A DNA stretch of 64,000 bases from Scopulariopsis brevicaulis (Eukaryota > Ascomycota > Sordariomycetes > Microascales > Microascaceae). The DNA lies in assembly GCA_017657125.1 (NCBI GenBank), contig JAGFNX010000345.1:1-64000 (forward strand), written 5' to 3'. The position numbers were made by a program, and so were the translations under genes. Numbering within the stretch: position 1 is the first letter of the stretch; every line of letters begins with the position of its first letter. Below the pieces are notes generated by a model, which worked only from the letters and a program-made list of their open reading frames with translations, was not told where the DNA came from and did no database searches. Positions 1 to 10,077 of this stretch are shown in pieces.

Positions 1-553
1 CTACAGGTATTGTCCATCAACACTGCTAGCGTCGCGGAGCACGGTTCGGGTACGGGCCATCGATACGACAACCCGCATGGTGGGCGATGCCCTTGCCTTT
101 TGAGCGCTTTAGCGCTCAGCGCTCATCTGGGGCCTGCAGCCTTAAGCGCGAGCTCGTCAATGTCATCAAGGAACCCATCCGTGACGCCCTCGTACAGGGC
201 AAATGCGCTGGGGGGCGGATTTGGGCCTTAAATTCAATTGATGTATAAAGAGATTTAGTACTTGTGGTGACGCTGAATCCTTAGTGGGGCGGAACGTGAA
301 TGTACTCTTTGTAGTCTCAGGAGTTTGCTTATGTAATGGTGTGGCAAATAGCCAAACCGGTGCAGCACCCAGCGAGTTCGTTTATAAGGGGATAACTTCG
401 GGGGCTAGCTTCCGGCGGAAATGCGGTTACGAAGTTAGTGGCCTGGCTTCATCCCATCTTCCCCATCTCCAAACGGCCCAGTGATTGTGCTTGATTCAGT
501 TCTTTGTCGTCTCTTGAACCCCCTAGGTCAAAGAGACGGAGAGAACATTCAGG
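1..553. other. Intergenic / upstream region, no gene seen
   Basis: No convincing coding region. Only short open frames of low-complexity composition occur. The right part is presumably the promoter and 5' leader of the gene starting at 554; TATA-like sequence lies near 242-248. Nothing else is recognised. Confidence 0.5.
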
Positions 554-1828
554 ATGTCGGCCTTATGGGCTCCGGCGGCCATGCGCCTCCTGCGGGTAGG
601 CCTGGCCCGGACTACCAAGGCCCTCCGGAGCAAGGTGGCGAACGCTTCGAAACCAGCTCAAGGCCTCCAAAACGCGACGATCCATACCGTCCCGACCGGG
701 CGACAGGCAATCCACCCTCTGGCGGCCCTCCGACAGCAGCGACGCTCGGCGAGGTGGTTCGCGACCAACGCGCAGAGGTACTTCTCGAGCACCGTCCGCC
801 GGTACGTGAGCGGCGGAACCACCGGACCGCGCATCGACAGGAGCAAGTTCCCCGCGTCGAAGACCTCGCGTCGTGTTTCGCAGTATACCGGCCGGGCTCC
901 CTTCGCCAGCGCCCTGCGACCGAACCTCACGGGAGGCGCGCTCCCGCGCTCGCAAGGGGGGTACACGCTCGGCGGTGGAGGCGCGAGGTACTTCTCGCAC
1001 TCCCCCGCCGCGCCGGCCGAGGTGGTCAACAACGTCTCGGCGGCCGTTAGGGCCTTCTGGCTCTCGGGGCAGCGGGCGCGCTTCGACGGGGTGGACTCGA
1101 TGGGCTATGCCAAGTACCGCGCCGTCTCGGCGCTCGAGGATGAAACCACGAAGCGGATGTCCTCGTACCCCAAGTTCGTCCCGGGGTCCTTTGTGGATTT
1201 CCAGCTGAACCCGACCATCACGGCTCTCAGCCCCCTGGCCGCCTCCCTCCCCTTCTCGACCGCGCCCGTCTCCCACGCGCGAGCCGAGCCTTCCGGCTCC
1301 GTCGCCAGCCTGAACGCGGAGGTCCTCGACGAGCTCGCGGCCGACTTTGCTAGGGCATTCAAGGACCTGAGCTTAGTCTTCACAGACATCAAGCGCCTCT
1401 CGGCCCTGGGTGATCTCCCCATCACGCTAGAGAAGCCGAACGTCATAAGGATAAGGTTCCCCGGTGTCGACGTGGAGACCGTCGAAAGACTCTGCGACGA
1501 CCTCGACATCCGCCGGGGTTGTCTCGGCGAGGACCCAGAGTTTGGAGCGGCGATGGGCGTCCCAGTCGCCCTCAAATTCCCGTTCGCGCCGCAGAGCGAG
1601 GTAGCACTTTCCCTGACGTCTGGCGGGTCCCTGCATTCGATGGATAGCGATGACATGCGGGAGGCGTTCTTCGAGCTCGAGGAGGACCCGTCATTCTCGG
1701 ACCCCGAGGGCTACGAGACCATGTCGCGGGACTTGAGCTCCGGCGACTACTCGCAGGATTATGAGGGTTTGGAAGGCATCTACCGATTCCTGGAAGAATG
1801 CGACAGGTCAAGGCCGAACTTCCAGTAG
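554..1828 (+). CDS. Conserved mitochondrial-type fungal protein (CK2-beta2-like by name only)
   Basis: Intronless gene of 424 codons. The first ~150 residues are rich in Arg, Ser and Ala with almost no acidic residues (for example RRSARWFATNAQRYFSS), as in a mitochondrial targeting presequence. The folded part appears to begin near residue 205 with PGSFVDFQLNPTITALSP, followed by a helical stretch (DELAADFARAFKDLSLVFTDIKRLSALGDLP) and RIRFPGVDVETVERLCDDL; the C-terminus is acidic. From memory this pattern belongs to a Pezizomycotina-wide family that some genomes label casein kinase II beta 2 subunit. The cysteine zinc-finger pattern of true CK2 beta is not visible, so that name is probably wrong. 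The function is unknown and a mitochondrial location is inferred. The start is the first ATG of the long frame. LSM8 follows in tandem. Confidence 0.75.
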   Translation: MSALWAPAAMRLLRVGLARTTKALRSKVANASKPAQGLQNATIHTVPTGRQAIHPLAALRQQRRSARWFATNAQRYFSSTVRRYVSGGTTGPRIDRSKFPASKTSRRVSQYTGRAPFASALRPNLTGGALPRSQGGYTLGGGGARYFSHSPAAPAEVVNNVSAAVRAFWLSGQRARFDGVDSMGYAKYRAVSALEDETTKRMSSYPKFVPGSFVDFQLNPTITALSPLAASLPFSTAPVSHARAEPSGSVASLNAEVLDELAADFARAFKDLSLVFTDIKRLSALGDLPITLEKPNVIRIRFPGVDVETVERLCDDLDIRRGCLGEDPEFGAAMGVPVALKFPFAPQSEVALSLTSGGSLHSMDSDDMREAFFELEEDPSFSDPEGYETMSRDLSSGDYSQDYEGLEGIYRFLEECDRSRPNFQ

Positions 1829-2414
1829 GTCGGTCTGTAGTCAGTCATTTCGGTTCGGGACAGAGTTATCATTTTGTACTTATATATACCAGCACACTCC
1901 TTTTGATAGTATTTCCCGTTTGTAACGAGTCATGAATTTACCAGTTTGAGCTTTCCGTGATGCCTTTGGTGACGGTAAGGCTGTCGTCTTGGGCCTCTGG
2001 TCGAAATCTAGAAGAGAAGGCAGAGGAAAACAGTATGTAGTTTCTACAGAGAAGAGAAGGCTCGCCTCTGCACTTATAACTGAAGACCTTTCCACTGATC
2101 CTCTGATCTCTGGCGTGACGATTGCTGTTCTCAGCCCACATTCACGGTTCCACGGCCGACAGCCTGGCAGTTGGCGACATCCTGCCAGCCCGTCAGAAAG
2201 GTACGTACCCGAACGGTCCCCAAAACCCGCTGCACCCCGAATATCGAAGCTGCAGACCTCCAGCTCCAAAGCTTTGCCCAGCCGAGAACCTGCCCGCGCG
2301 CGCGCCACCCCAAGTCCCAGAGCCTTCTCCCGTTCGAATGCGCCTGATGCTACTGGTCGCGGTCTCAGATTGATTCAAACTGACGGCGCTCTCTTTCCCA
2401 CACCGGACCTCACA
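1829..2414. other. Intergenic region between gene 554-1828 and LSM8
   Basis: 586 bases holding the 3' end of the upstream gene and the promoter of LSM8. A TATATATA-like stretch lies near 1880-1887. Open frames here show no recognisable protein features. Confidence 0.5.
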
Positions 2415-2895
2415 ATGGCTACGCTAGGCGGCTACCTGAACAGTATGTGTCTTTCCTCCTCCTTCCAGTCGCGGCCGTGCCCCTTGGCTTTTGTAAGTCG
2501 CGCTTGCTAACTTGCGGGGTAGAACGGGTCCTGATAATCACGGCCGACTCGCGGACACTCTTCGGAACCCTAGTGGCCGCCGACCAGAGCACCAACCTCG
2601 TACGTACCTGCCCCCCTTCTCGCCCTTCCTTCCAACCCTCCTCTCTCCACCCTGCCACTCCCCCTACAAACACAACGCTAACCACGCGAACGCGACCCAG
2701 GTTCTCCAGGATGCGCACGAGCGGGTAATCCGCACGCCGGACGACGACGAGCCCTCGGTGCAGGTCCCGCTGGGCCTGTACCTCGTGCGCGGCGACAACG
2801 TCTGCACCGTGGGGCTGGTGGACGACAAGCTCGACGACAGCATCGACTGGACGGCCGTCAAGGGGTCGGCGATTGGAGGCGTGAAGCACGTCTAG
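2415..2895 (+). CDS. LSM8: U6 snRNA-associated Sm-like protein LSm8
   Basis: LSm8 is the subunit that distinguishes the nuclear Lsm2-8 ring, which binds the 3' oligo-U of U6 snRNA for splicing, from the cytoplasmic Lsm1-7 decay ring. Three exons are inferred: 2415-2442, 2523-2599 and 2701-2895 (introns of 80 and 101 nt, each with a CTAAC branch site before the acceptor). The join gives a 99-residue protein, close to the usual size for LSm8. The Sm1 strand region reads KRVLIITADSRTLFGTLVAAD with TNLVLQDAHERV after it. The Sm2 motif is LYLVRGDNVCTVGLVD. The reading frame stays open across both joins and the first exon encodes only nine residues plus one base. The frame continuity and family fit make the model strong. 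Confidence 0.93.
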
Positions 2896-3241
2896 CGCGG
2901 CTTGTGGCGGGCGGCGTGGGCGAGGGGGAGAGCTGGTGCCGGACTCTTGGGGGTTACTGTGGGATGAGATACTGTTGGTTGCTTGGGCCGACGTGGGAGG
3001 GATATTGGGAGGATGGGAGTCGCAGGACCAGATTCGTTGATATTGCATGGACGGCGTTTGGGCTCACAGGTTGGTAGAAATCTCTGCATGTCTTTTTCAC
3101 ATGCCTATATTGGGAAATAGTCTTCTTCTCTGATACCCGTTTTGAAACATTCTCGATAGTCTACCTAAGAATGTCCTCTACTCGTGAAATTAAGCACAGC
3201 GGGAGAGGGAAAAAAAAACAATCCCTAGACGCCTCTACTCT
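2896..3241. other. Convergent intergenic region, LSM8 and nucleoside hydrolase 3' ends
   Basis: About 346 bases between two converging genes, presumably holding both 3' UTRs. An A-rich run lies near 3210-3222. Nothing else is seen. Confidence 0.5.
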
Positions 3242-4788
3242 CTATCCAAAGATGCGCTTCAAGAGATACCCAGCGAACGCCTTCTCCCCGGGCGACTCCA
3301 CCATCCTGTTGATCCTGTTCCCCCGCCAGAAGCTCAACCACCCGTCGTCGTCCCCGGCGACCTCGCCCAGCGTCGGCCTCTCCATGCGGGCCTTCCTGCT
3401 CAGCTCCCGGTCGCCGGGGGGCACGACGGCCTTCTTACGGCCGCGCCTGTCGACAATGTGCATGCCGCGCGCCCACTGGCCGCACGTCTCGATCCGGACG
3501 TCCTCGGGCTCGGCGACTGGCTTCCAACCCGGGTCATCCTGCGACAGGAGGTACCAGATGGTCATGGGATCATGAAGCGATAGGCCCGGGTCGATGCCCG
3601 GACCGATCATGCGCTCGATGTTGTCGAACGTCTTGGTGAGGAAGTGGCCGGTCCACTGGGACAGGGGGCTCCCTAGCTCCATGGTGGGCTTGAGGCTCTC
3701 GGCGAAGTGGAGCCTGTTCATGAGGTGCGGCTCCGTGATGTCGAGGGGGAACATGGTCAGCTTGAGCGTGCGCGGGAGGTCTTCCGGATACGGTGGCAGC
3801 GAGGCCATTTGCTTCGGGACAGGAGGCATGGTCGAACTGGGCGTGGGGGAAGTCAGCGCGAAGACACGGGCGGCCGCCACGGCGTCGGCGTAGCAGTTGA
3901 ACTCGGCCTTCGGGGTGACGTTGCCGGGGACGTCGACCGCCCCGCCCATGATGACCACCTCCTTGACGCGTAGGAACGTCACGGGATCCTCGGCGGCGGC
4001 AAGGGCAAGGTTGGTCAGAGGGCCCAGAGCGGCGATGCTGATGGTGTTCACGGGATTCTCCTTGAGCACCCGCAGGATCTCCTTGTGCGCGGGCACCTTG
4101 GACGGGGTGAAGAGGCATGTGTGCGATAGGGCGTCGGCAGTGGCATCCGTGTCGTTGCTAAAGAGCGATTTCCACGTATCGGCCGGGGACAGGTGAGGGT
4201 GCTGCTCATGAACGCCGTGGAGCCCGTCGGTGCCATCTATGGCATGTCAGCGCTTCGGTTGGCAGATGGGACTCTCGGAGTTGGGACTTACGGAAGTAGT
4301 CCGCCATGAGGGTCTCATCCTCGAGGGGGTGCTCCGCGCCGACGGCAACGATGGGCTTCGCAGCGCGCAGGGTCTCGAAACCCTCCGGCCGGCCGACAGA
4401 CTTCCTCCAAGCGATCTCCTTTTCTATAACATGGAACAAGGAGACGGCATTGCGCAGACAGCTTGAGAGTATACTCGTCAGTTACATACAACTCGCGAAT
4501 ATTTGCTTTGGAGGCGTCGCCACATACCTTTGCTGAGGCACATTGCCGTAGGTGACGGAGAGCATCAAGACATCGAGCTCCTCAGGCGAGGCGGACAACG
4601 CCAGCAGCACAGCCAGGATATCATCCACGCCTAATGTCCTCTGTCAGCGTCGGATTCCATTGGGGTTCAGGGCGACATCGGGACGCCGAAAGGGGCTGAA
4701 CTCCAACAGCGACCCTTGCGGGTGGCGCAGAATAGCGGGATGACGTACCTGGGTCCGTGTCTATGATGATTCGGTTCTTCAGCGCCAT
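3242..4788 (-). CDS. Inosine/uridine-preferring nucleoside hydrolase
   Basis: Hydrolyses the N-glycosidic bond of ribonucleosides to base plus ribose in purine/pyrimidine salvage. Four exons on the minus strand: 4788-4749, 4630-4528, 4461-4292 and 4236-3242 (introns of 118, 66 and 55 nt), giving 435 residues. The N-terminus IIIDTDPGVDD (residues 7-17) carries the aspartate cluster that binds Ca2+ and ribose in this family; it is split by intron 1 after the first base of the Gly14 codon, which supports the join. Further family blocks are SVTYGNV, NTISIAALGPLTNLALA, KEVVIMGGAVDVPGNVTPKAEFNCYADA and SLHDPMTIWYLL. A lower-complexity Pro-rich insert (TSPTPSSTMPP and following) sits in the middle. 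No signal peptide is seen, so a cytosolic location is likely. The upstream neighbour is separated by 2 kb; the downstream neighbour LSM8 converges. Confidence 0.92.
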
Positions 4789-6793
4789 GGCGGGCGAAAT
4801 TACGGGACTCGGACGTCAAGGGCGTGTCTCGCAGGGATGGCTGGGTAGTCGGACAAGTGACACAGGCCGCGATACAACTGATGCAGGTAACCGAGTTGAA
4901 TGGGGCTGTCTTCGTTAGCATTCCTGTTTCCCGCGAGAAGCCGGCCACTCAAAGATTGGGGGCCAGAAGGGGTAAGCAGGCGTAGTGCCTTACCCGCTAG
5001 AGTCAACTGTAGTCTGCAGCGTGAATGCAGCGTGAAAGTGTGTCGAGAAATTCCGAGTGGGCTGGTGGGCACGAGAAAGGCGCGACCAGAGAAATAAGGC
5101 GGGAGCACGGAGCAAGATATAGTCGCGGCTACGTCCACTAATCTCTGTTGAAACGAGGACCCGTCAAAGTCTCGCCTCTGGCAGGATTCAAACGCCTACG
5201 GAAGGAGAGCCAAAAGTCCTCTGACTGATCCATCAGCACCAAGACCAAGCTGGAAGGTGCTCCTCTCAGTGCAGTCAGGGCCCCTCATGACCCCTCAGTT
5301 AGCGAGGCTCTTGGTGGGGTGCCCCAGAATTTGCCCCTCCTACGTCGTCATTCAGGACTCCGCACAGGCGGAGGCCCGGCAGAGGCACCGAGCTATTCGC
5401 CCCCATCCTGTCAGTGTGTGTTTACTGGGTGTTGGCCAGCCAATTACAAAGGCGACGGATACTTACGTTTCAGGGCGGCGCCGGCCGTCTGCTTTGTCCG
5501 CGTTTTAGGCCCGTTCTGCAGGGTTTGGTTGGCACGTTGTCGCCTCCTCCGCCCACGGGCGTGTGGTGCTAAGCAGCACGCTAATGCCGCTGGGAACGGA
5601 GGCTCTGGATGCCCACTTTACTGGGAGTGGAGAGGTCCAATTGGCAGAGAGTTTTGGGTTTCACGTGACCAAAGCACATCGCGCTGCAACCGGAGAGGAA
5701 GAAGAGGGCTCAGATAGGAAGCCAGGGAGCGGATCTGATGCCTTTTTTTTTTTTTAGAAGAAACGGTCTCTGCTGTGACGATTGAGATGGTAGTATCAGT
5801 CTCTTCATATTTACTCGAGTGTCCGCTGGATATCTGCACCATCAATCTCATTGGAGTTCAGTACACTTCTCGTGGAGAGATTGCGCTTAGTCACCATGTA
5901 TTGCCCGCTACCTCTACAGCACTTCTGACTGTCCAAAGATGGTAGATATTTCCGACCGAGGAGAAGAGTCAAAGGACAGGCAATCTTAGCTGGTCTCCAA
6001 TTTGGGACTTCAACATATTGGATAGATACACGAGGTTGAAGCACCAGCATGTACAATTTCCTCATGCGCAGCATCCTCCTGCCAAAAGTTCGCACTTGCC
6101 ACTTTGGGAATCTTTGTGTTCACGCCCCCGGCCCTCTTTACCGAGAATGTACCGAGAAAAGGACACACCCAAGTGCCCTGCAGGACCCTCATACATTCAA
6201 CGCCCGGGAGTGCTTATAGTATGCCCCCTTAGCGCCAAGCACTTTCTGAACACGTCCTCAACACCGGCTTCCAAATTGTTCCATCCTCTATCGACGCCTC
6301 CCCTTCCCCCTACCACAGACTTCCACCGTGGCCGATCCTCTCGTCTGTCATCGCTATAGCTTCCGTCGCGACCCGGACCTTCCCACTCTGCGCTTGGAGG
6401 GCTATTCCCAACGCCGCCCGTGTCTCACAGACAGGCGCATTGCCGCCCGAGCCGAACGAGTCGAAAGCGTCATCCGAACTTAATCGACGGAACCCACATC
6501 ACCAGTTGGGAACGCATTCATCGGTTGATCGACAACGCTGACATTTTCCGATTGTGTGTCAAGCATCGCATCACTCCTGGTGATCGCCTGGCATCCACCA
6601 AACTCGTCTCTTCGAACCACCTCTCAACATCTTGTCGCGGCAGCAAACGAGCGCCAGTTCCCCTTTATTGCAACGTCGATCCGACACATACACATTCCCC
6701 TTACGCGCGTCCTCGTGTATAGAAACAACGGCTCACGCGACAATTGGAACGCTCCGTAAAAACCTCTCCTAGGCCAGGGTTCACGCAGCTCAG
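4789..6793. other. Long divergent intergenic region
   Basis: Two kilobases between the start of the nucleoside hydrolase (-) and the membrane protein gene (+) at 6794. It contains a run of 12 T near 5744-5757. A pyrimidine-rich stretch from about 6260 to 6790 is typical of a fungal core promoter and 5' leader. Several short ATG-started frames lie in that leader. No protein family is recognised. Confidence 0.5.
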
Positions 6794-8065
6794 ATGGAGA
6801 TGAATCCCAACAACACCACCAGTGGTGCTCTCACCACGGCTCTGCAGTATGCTACTATAGCTGCAGTTGGCTACGGTATCTACTATACCCGCCAAAAGAG
6901 CAATGCCCGTCAAGCTCCGGAACCCGCCCGTGCCGCTACCGACGCCGAGACGCGTAACGAAAAGAGTGCCAAGAAGCAGCGCGTTCAGCAGTATGCTCAA
7001 GACGCTGCCTCTCAGAAGCAGGCTCCTGCAAAGACTCAGCCGAAGGCGTCGGAATCGCCCAAGCCGGAAACCGCCGACGACGATGCCGACGACGAGCTCA
7101 ATAACAAGGAGTTCGCGAGGCAGCTAGCGAGCTTGAAGGAAGGCAAGAAGTTCACGGCCAAGAGCGGCAATGACAAGAAGAAGAAGAAGCAAAAGTCGGT
7201 CAAGCAGTCCCAGGCAAAGGCTTCCGAGCCCGTCCCGGCCAAGGCCTCGCCCCCGCCCTCCACCGATGATAACAACGACGCCGACGACGACCAGTCGCCC
7301 CCTGGGTCCCCCGAGGTGGCTGCCGCCGACGCCGGCGGTGTTAGCGACATGCTCGAGGCCCCCGCCCCCGGCGCGGGTAGCCTGCGCATCGTCCCCTCGG
7401 AGTTCACTCAGCCCCAGAAGGCCAAGAAGCAGAAGCAGGCCGCCGAGGCGCCGCTGACCAAGAAGCAGCGCCAGCGAAGGAAGAAGGCCGAGGCCTCCAG
7501 GGCCGAGGCCGATGAGGCGGAGGCTGACAGGAAGGCCCTCATGGAGAAGCAGCGTCGTCTTGCTCGCGTCTCGGAGGGGCGTGCCGCCAAGGACGGCTCT
7601 CAGTTCATGGCTGCCAACGGTAAGAATGCCTGGAAGGCCGGCCAGCCCAACGGTATCGCCGCCGAGAAGCCCGCCGCCGAACCCACTGCTGCCCCCCTTC
7701 TCGACACTTTCGAGAAGCCGGCTCCCGCCCCGGCCGCCAAGAAGGCCCCCGCCCCCGCGCAGGGCGAGGGCTGGGTGAAGTCGGTCCCGTCGGAGGAGGA
7801 GCAGATGGAGCTGTTGAAGTCCGAGACCGAGGCCGATGAGTGGAACACGGTCACGACTAAGAAGTCCAAGAAGGTTGCGACTCCGACCGAGGAGAAGACC
7901 GAGGCGGCCGCCTTTGCGAAGGCGCCCCAGGCTCCTCAAGCGGCCCAGCCCAAGGCCGCGCCCGTGGCCAACGGCAAGCCCGCCGTGGCCAGCGGCTACG
8001 GCGCGTTCTCTGCCCTCACGACCGAGGACCCCGAGGAGGAAGAGGAGGTTGAGTGGGACGTTTGA
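6794..8065 (+). CDS. Lys/Ala/Glu-rich single-span membrane protein, function unknown
   Basis: Intronless, 423 residues. Residues about 10-31 (SGALTTALQYATIAAVGYGIYY) form one hydrophobic segment followed by RQKS. The rest is extremely charged and low in complexity: Lys/Ala/Glu/Pro-rich stretches, a KKKKKQKS cluster, and a likely coiled coil around LTKKQRQRRKKAEASRAEAD. The C-terminus is acidic and ordered-looking: SGYGAFSALTTEDPEEEEEVEWDV. The layout (N-terminal anchor and long basic cytosolic tail) recalls ER membrane proteins of the ribosome-binding p180 type, but this is only a resemblance in architecture. I recall the GYGxFSAL...EEVEWDV ending from other Pezizomycotina hypothetical proteins, so it is probably conserved. 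A second in-frame ATG two codons later could be the real start. Confidence 0.8.
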   Translation: MEMNPNNTTSGALTTALQYATIAAVGYGIYYTRQKSNARQAPEPARAATDAETRNEKSAKKQRVQQYAQDAASQKQAPAKTQPKASESPKPETADDDADDELNNKEFARQLASLKEGKKFTAKSGNDKKKKKQKSVKQSQAKASEPVPAKASPPPSTDDNNDADDDQSPPGSPEVAAADAGGVSDMLEAPAPGAGSLRIVPSEFTQPQKAKKQKQAAEAPLTKKQRQRRKKAEASRAEADEAEADRKALMEKQRRLARVSEGRAAKDGSQFMAANGKNAWKAGQPNGIAAEKPAAEPTAAPLLDTFEKPAPAPAAKKAPAPAQGEGWVKSVPSEEEQMELLKSETEADEWNTVTTKKSKKVATPTEEKTEAAAFAKAPQAPQAAQPKAAPVANGKPAVASGYGAFSALTTEDPEEEEEVEWDV

Positions 8066-8992
8066 GCCAGCAACTCCCACAGTGGACTCTGAGCGCGAGA
8101 CCTGAACGTTCAGTCTGTTCCGTCTCGGAGGTTACGGGTTCACCCACAACACACTTATTCCTCTTTTGAGTCGTCGTTTCTTTCCTTCTCATGTCACAAC
8201 AAGCATGTACAATACAACCCCAGCAACTATTCCGTCGACGAGCTTACGGCAGCGAAAACCCGCGAGCTGATATCGTTCATGTTTCTTATACTCTTTTACC
8301 TCGCGACGCTTTTTGTGTTCTTATAAACTCGTTCCCATTCGGCTCTTCACAGATTGGCAGGCAGAGGCGCTTGTACGAGGACTTCGCTTTTGAAGGACGT
8401 GGGCCTCCCACGCGTGAGAGGGAGGGGATATTCTTTTTTTTTCTACTTGGACCTTCGCGGCGATTTACTTCGTCGCGAACCCAAATAGTGGCGTTTAGAG
8501 GGAAAGAAAAGAGGCGGACGGTGGCCTAAGGACTTGGGGGGCGTGTATGATGGGCCTGGCACATGGGGGAGGTAATTGAGGCGGCAGGGGGTCGAGGCGC
8601 GGGGTTTCGCGATGCGGGATCCCCGTGCTATGCGGCCGGATGTGATGGCCTATAGCCCCGTGCCTGGATGTGGATGGCGGGTCGAGGTAGCCTCAAATTG
8701 ATTTGCTTTGTTCAAGCTGGACATGGAGTATCAACGTAGGAAAGCTAGAGATGCACTTCTCGCGAAAACCAACACTCTAGTGTGCGACGGGGAAGTCGGT
8801 ATTAAATGGTGAGGCTAGTGGTTCATATCAAACTTGATTATATCAATGTTTCCGCAGCAATGCAGTCGTGGCATGTGCAGTCTCCCTTTTCATCCCTTCT
8901 TTTCACACCCCCAGTACCCCCCTGTCCTGAATCCAAACCGTCCCGGCGCCGAAATGATGCAACATAAAAACGATCCCAGGTTCGCCGCCGCA
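8066..8992. other. Convergent intergenic region
   Basis: 927 bases between two converging genes. It contains a T-rich stretch near 8430-8442. No open frame with recognisable features; presumably two 3' UTRs plus spacer. Confidence 0.5.
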
Positions 8993-9532
8993 TTAGAGAT
9001 GCACCCCGTTCTGCGCGGTGTTGTCCCCGTCGCCGTCCTCGTCGAGCGCTCTCATCCTCTCGGCTAGCTGCCTCGCCAGCTCCTCGTCGCTCAGCGTTCC
9101 GCCCGTCTGCTGCTCGCTGCTCGGCTCGAGGCGTATCGTTCCGGTACGGAACGTCCCGTCGCTCCAAGCCGGATGCGCCCCTTCCCCCGCGCCTGCCTCC
9201 TCCCCGCCCGCCGACCCCTCCGCCTCGCCCTCCCCCACCGTCCCCGCCTCAAACTCATCCCACCTCGCCCCCCTATTCTCGACCTCCTCCTTCAGCGCCG
9301 CAATGCGCTCCAGCATGCGCACCATGACGGCCTCGTTCTCGCGTATCGCGTCGGCGCACACCTCGTCGGGGGGGTCCGCGTCCGCGAAGGGCTTCAGCTC
9401 GGCGTTGGAGTAGAGAAGGTGGGACATTGAGTTGCGGATCTCGAGGACCTTGAGGCGGAGGGCGGAGAGGGGGAGGTCGGGGAGGGCTGCGGCGAAGCGC
9501 TGGGGGGATATGGGCTCGGATTCGGAGGACAT
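8993..9532 (-). CDS. TMA17: TMA17/ADC17-like proteasome assembly factor (probable)
   Basis: Intronless, 179 residues. The first half is a helical pair with the pattern LxxLRLKVLEIRNSMSHLLYSNAEL, a short linker, then IRENEAVMVRMLERIAALKEEVENRG. The spacing and the key words (EI.NS..HL..SNA.L then RENE.V.....ER...L..E) match what I know of yeast Tma17/Adc17, a stress-induced chaperone that helps pair ATPase subunits in the 26S proteasome base. The second half is Glu/Gly/Ala-rich and looks disordered, ending in a short helix (LSDEELARQLAERMRALDED). The yeast protein is about 150 residues, so the length is compatible. It shares a 545-bp divergent promoter region with the rhomboid gene. The assignment rests on a short motif and needs a profile search. 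Confidence 0.6.
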   Translation of the reverse strand: MSSESEPISPQRFAAALPDLPLSALRLKVLEIRNSMSHLLYSNAELKPFADADPPDEVCADAIRENEAVMVRMLERIAALKEEVENRGARWDEFEAGTVGEGEAEGSAGGEEAGAGEGAHPAWSDGTFRTGTIRLEPSSEQQTGGTLSDEELARQLAERMRALDEDGDGDNTAQNGVHL

Positions 9533-10077
9533 TGCGGCGGCCGAGACTTGTGGTGTGCTAGCTGCTGTTGGCGAGGGGTGGTGCTTGCGGAGCTGGTGTT
9601 TGGGGCGTTGCGTCGTTTTGTTCAGGTAGGTCGGTGGGGACCTTGAGAGACTCGGAAATATACGTGGAGTCGGGAATGGGTTTGGCGACCGTAATCTGGT
9701 GCGGGACGTGGGTGTTCTTGTAGGTATTCTATAGTTGTCGTATGCTTGGAGCTGCCTGTTTGCTCTTTCCAGGTGACGATCGAGGGACGGTTTTGGTGGG
9801 GTCTGGACCCGTTAGTCATACCCCGGCCGTGAACCTACCGAGTCGATTGCCAGCGACCCTCACTTTTTTTCTCTCCTGATCCGAGATGCGACGGAACCCC
9901 GGCCTGAACCGTCCACCACCGCCCACCCCCCCGAATCCGACTGTGAGATAGTCTCGACACGCCCTTCCTCCCCAGGGACTATACGGGACTCCAATCCGAC
10001 CACCCCGCTGGTTTCTCCCCCCGAGCAGCCCGCCGGGCGAGCCGCCGCCGGGAGTCCCGCGCCGACCCTCCGCGACG
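9533..10077. other. Divergent promoter region
   Basis: 545 bases between a minus-strand gene starting at 9532 and a plus-strand gene starting at 10078; it must hold both promoters. No TATA box is obvious. The 3' part (9830-10077) is C-rich on the plus strand, like a fungal 5' leader. Confidence 0.5.

Noticed and set aside
5156..5236. Possible tRNA on the minus strand (GTTTGAATCC T-loop-like and GGACTTTTGGC anticodon-like loop)
   Set aside because: T arm and anticodon stems do not pair, position 33 is not U, and no acceptor stem closes.
7124..8080. 318-codon minus-strand open frame opposite the charged membrane protein gene
   Set aside because: A Gly/Leu/Arg-rich shadow created by the Lys/Ala/Glu codon bias of the real gene.
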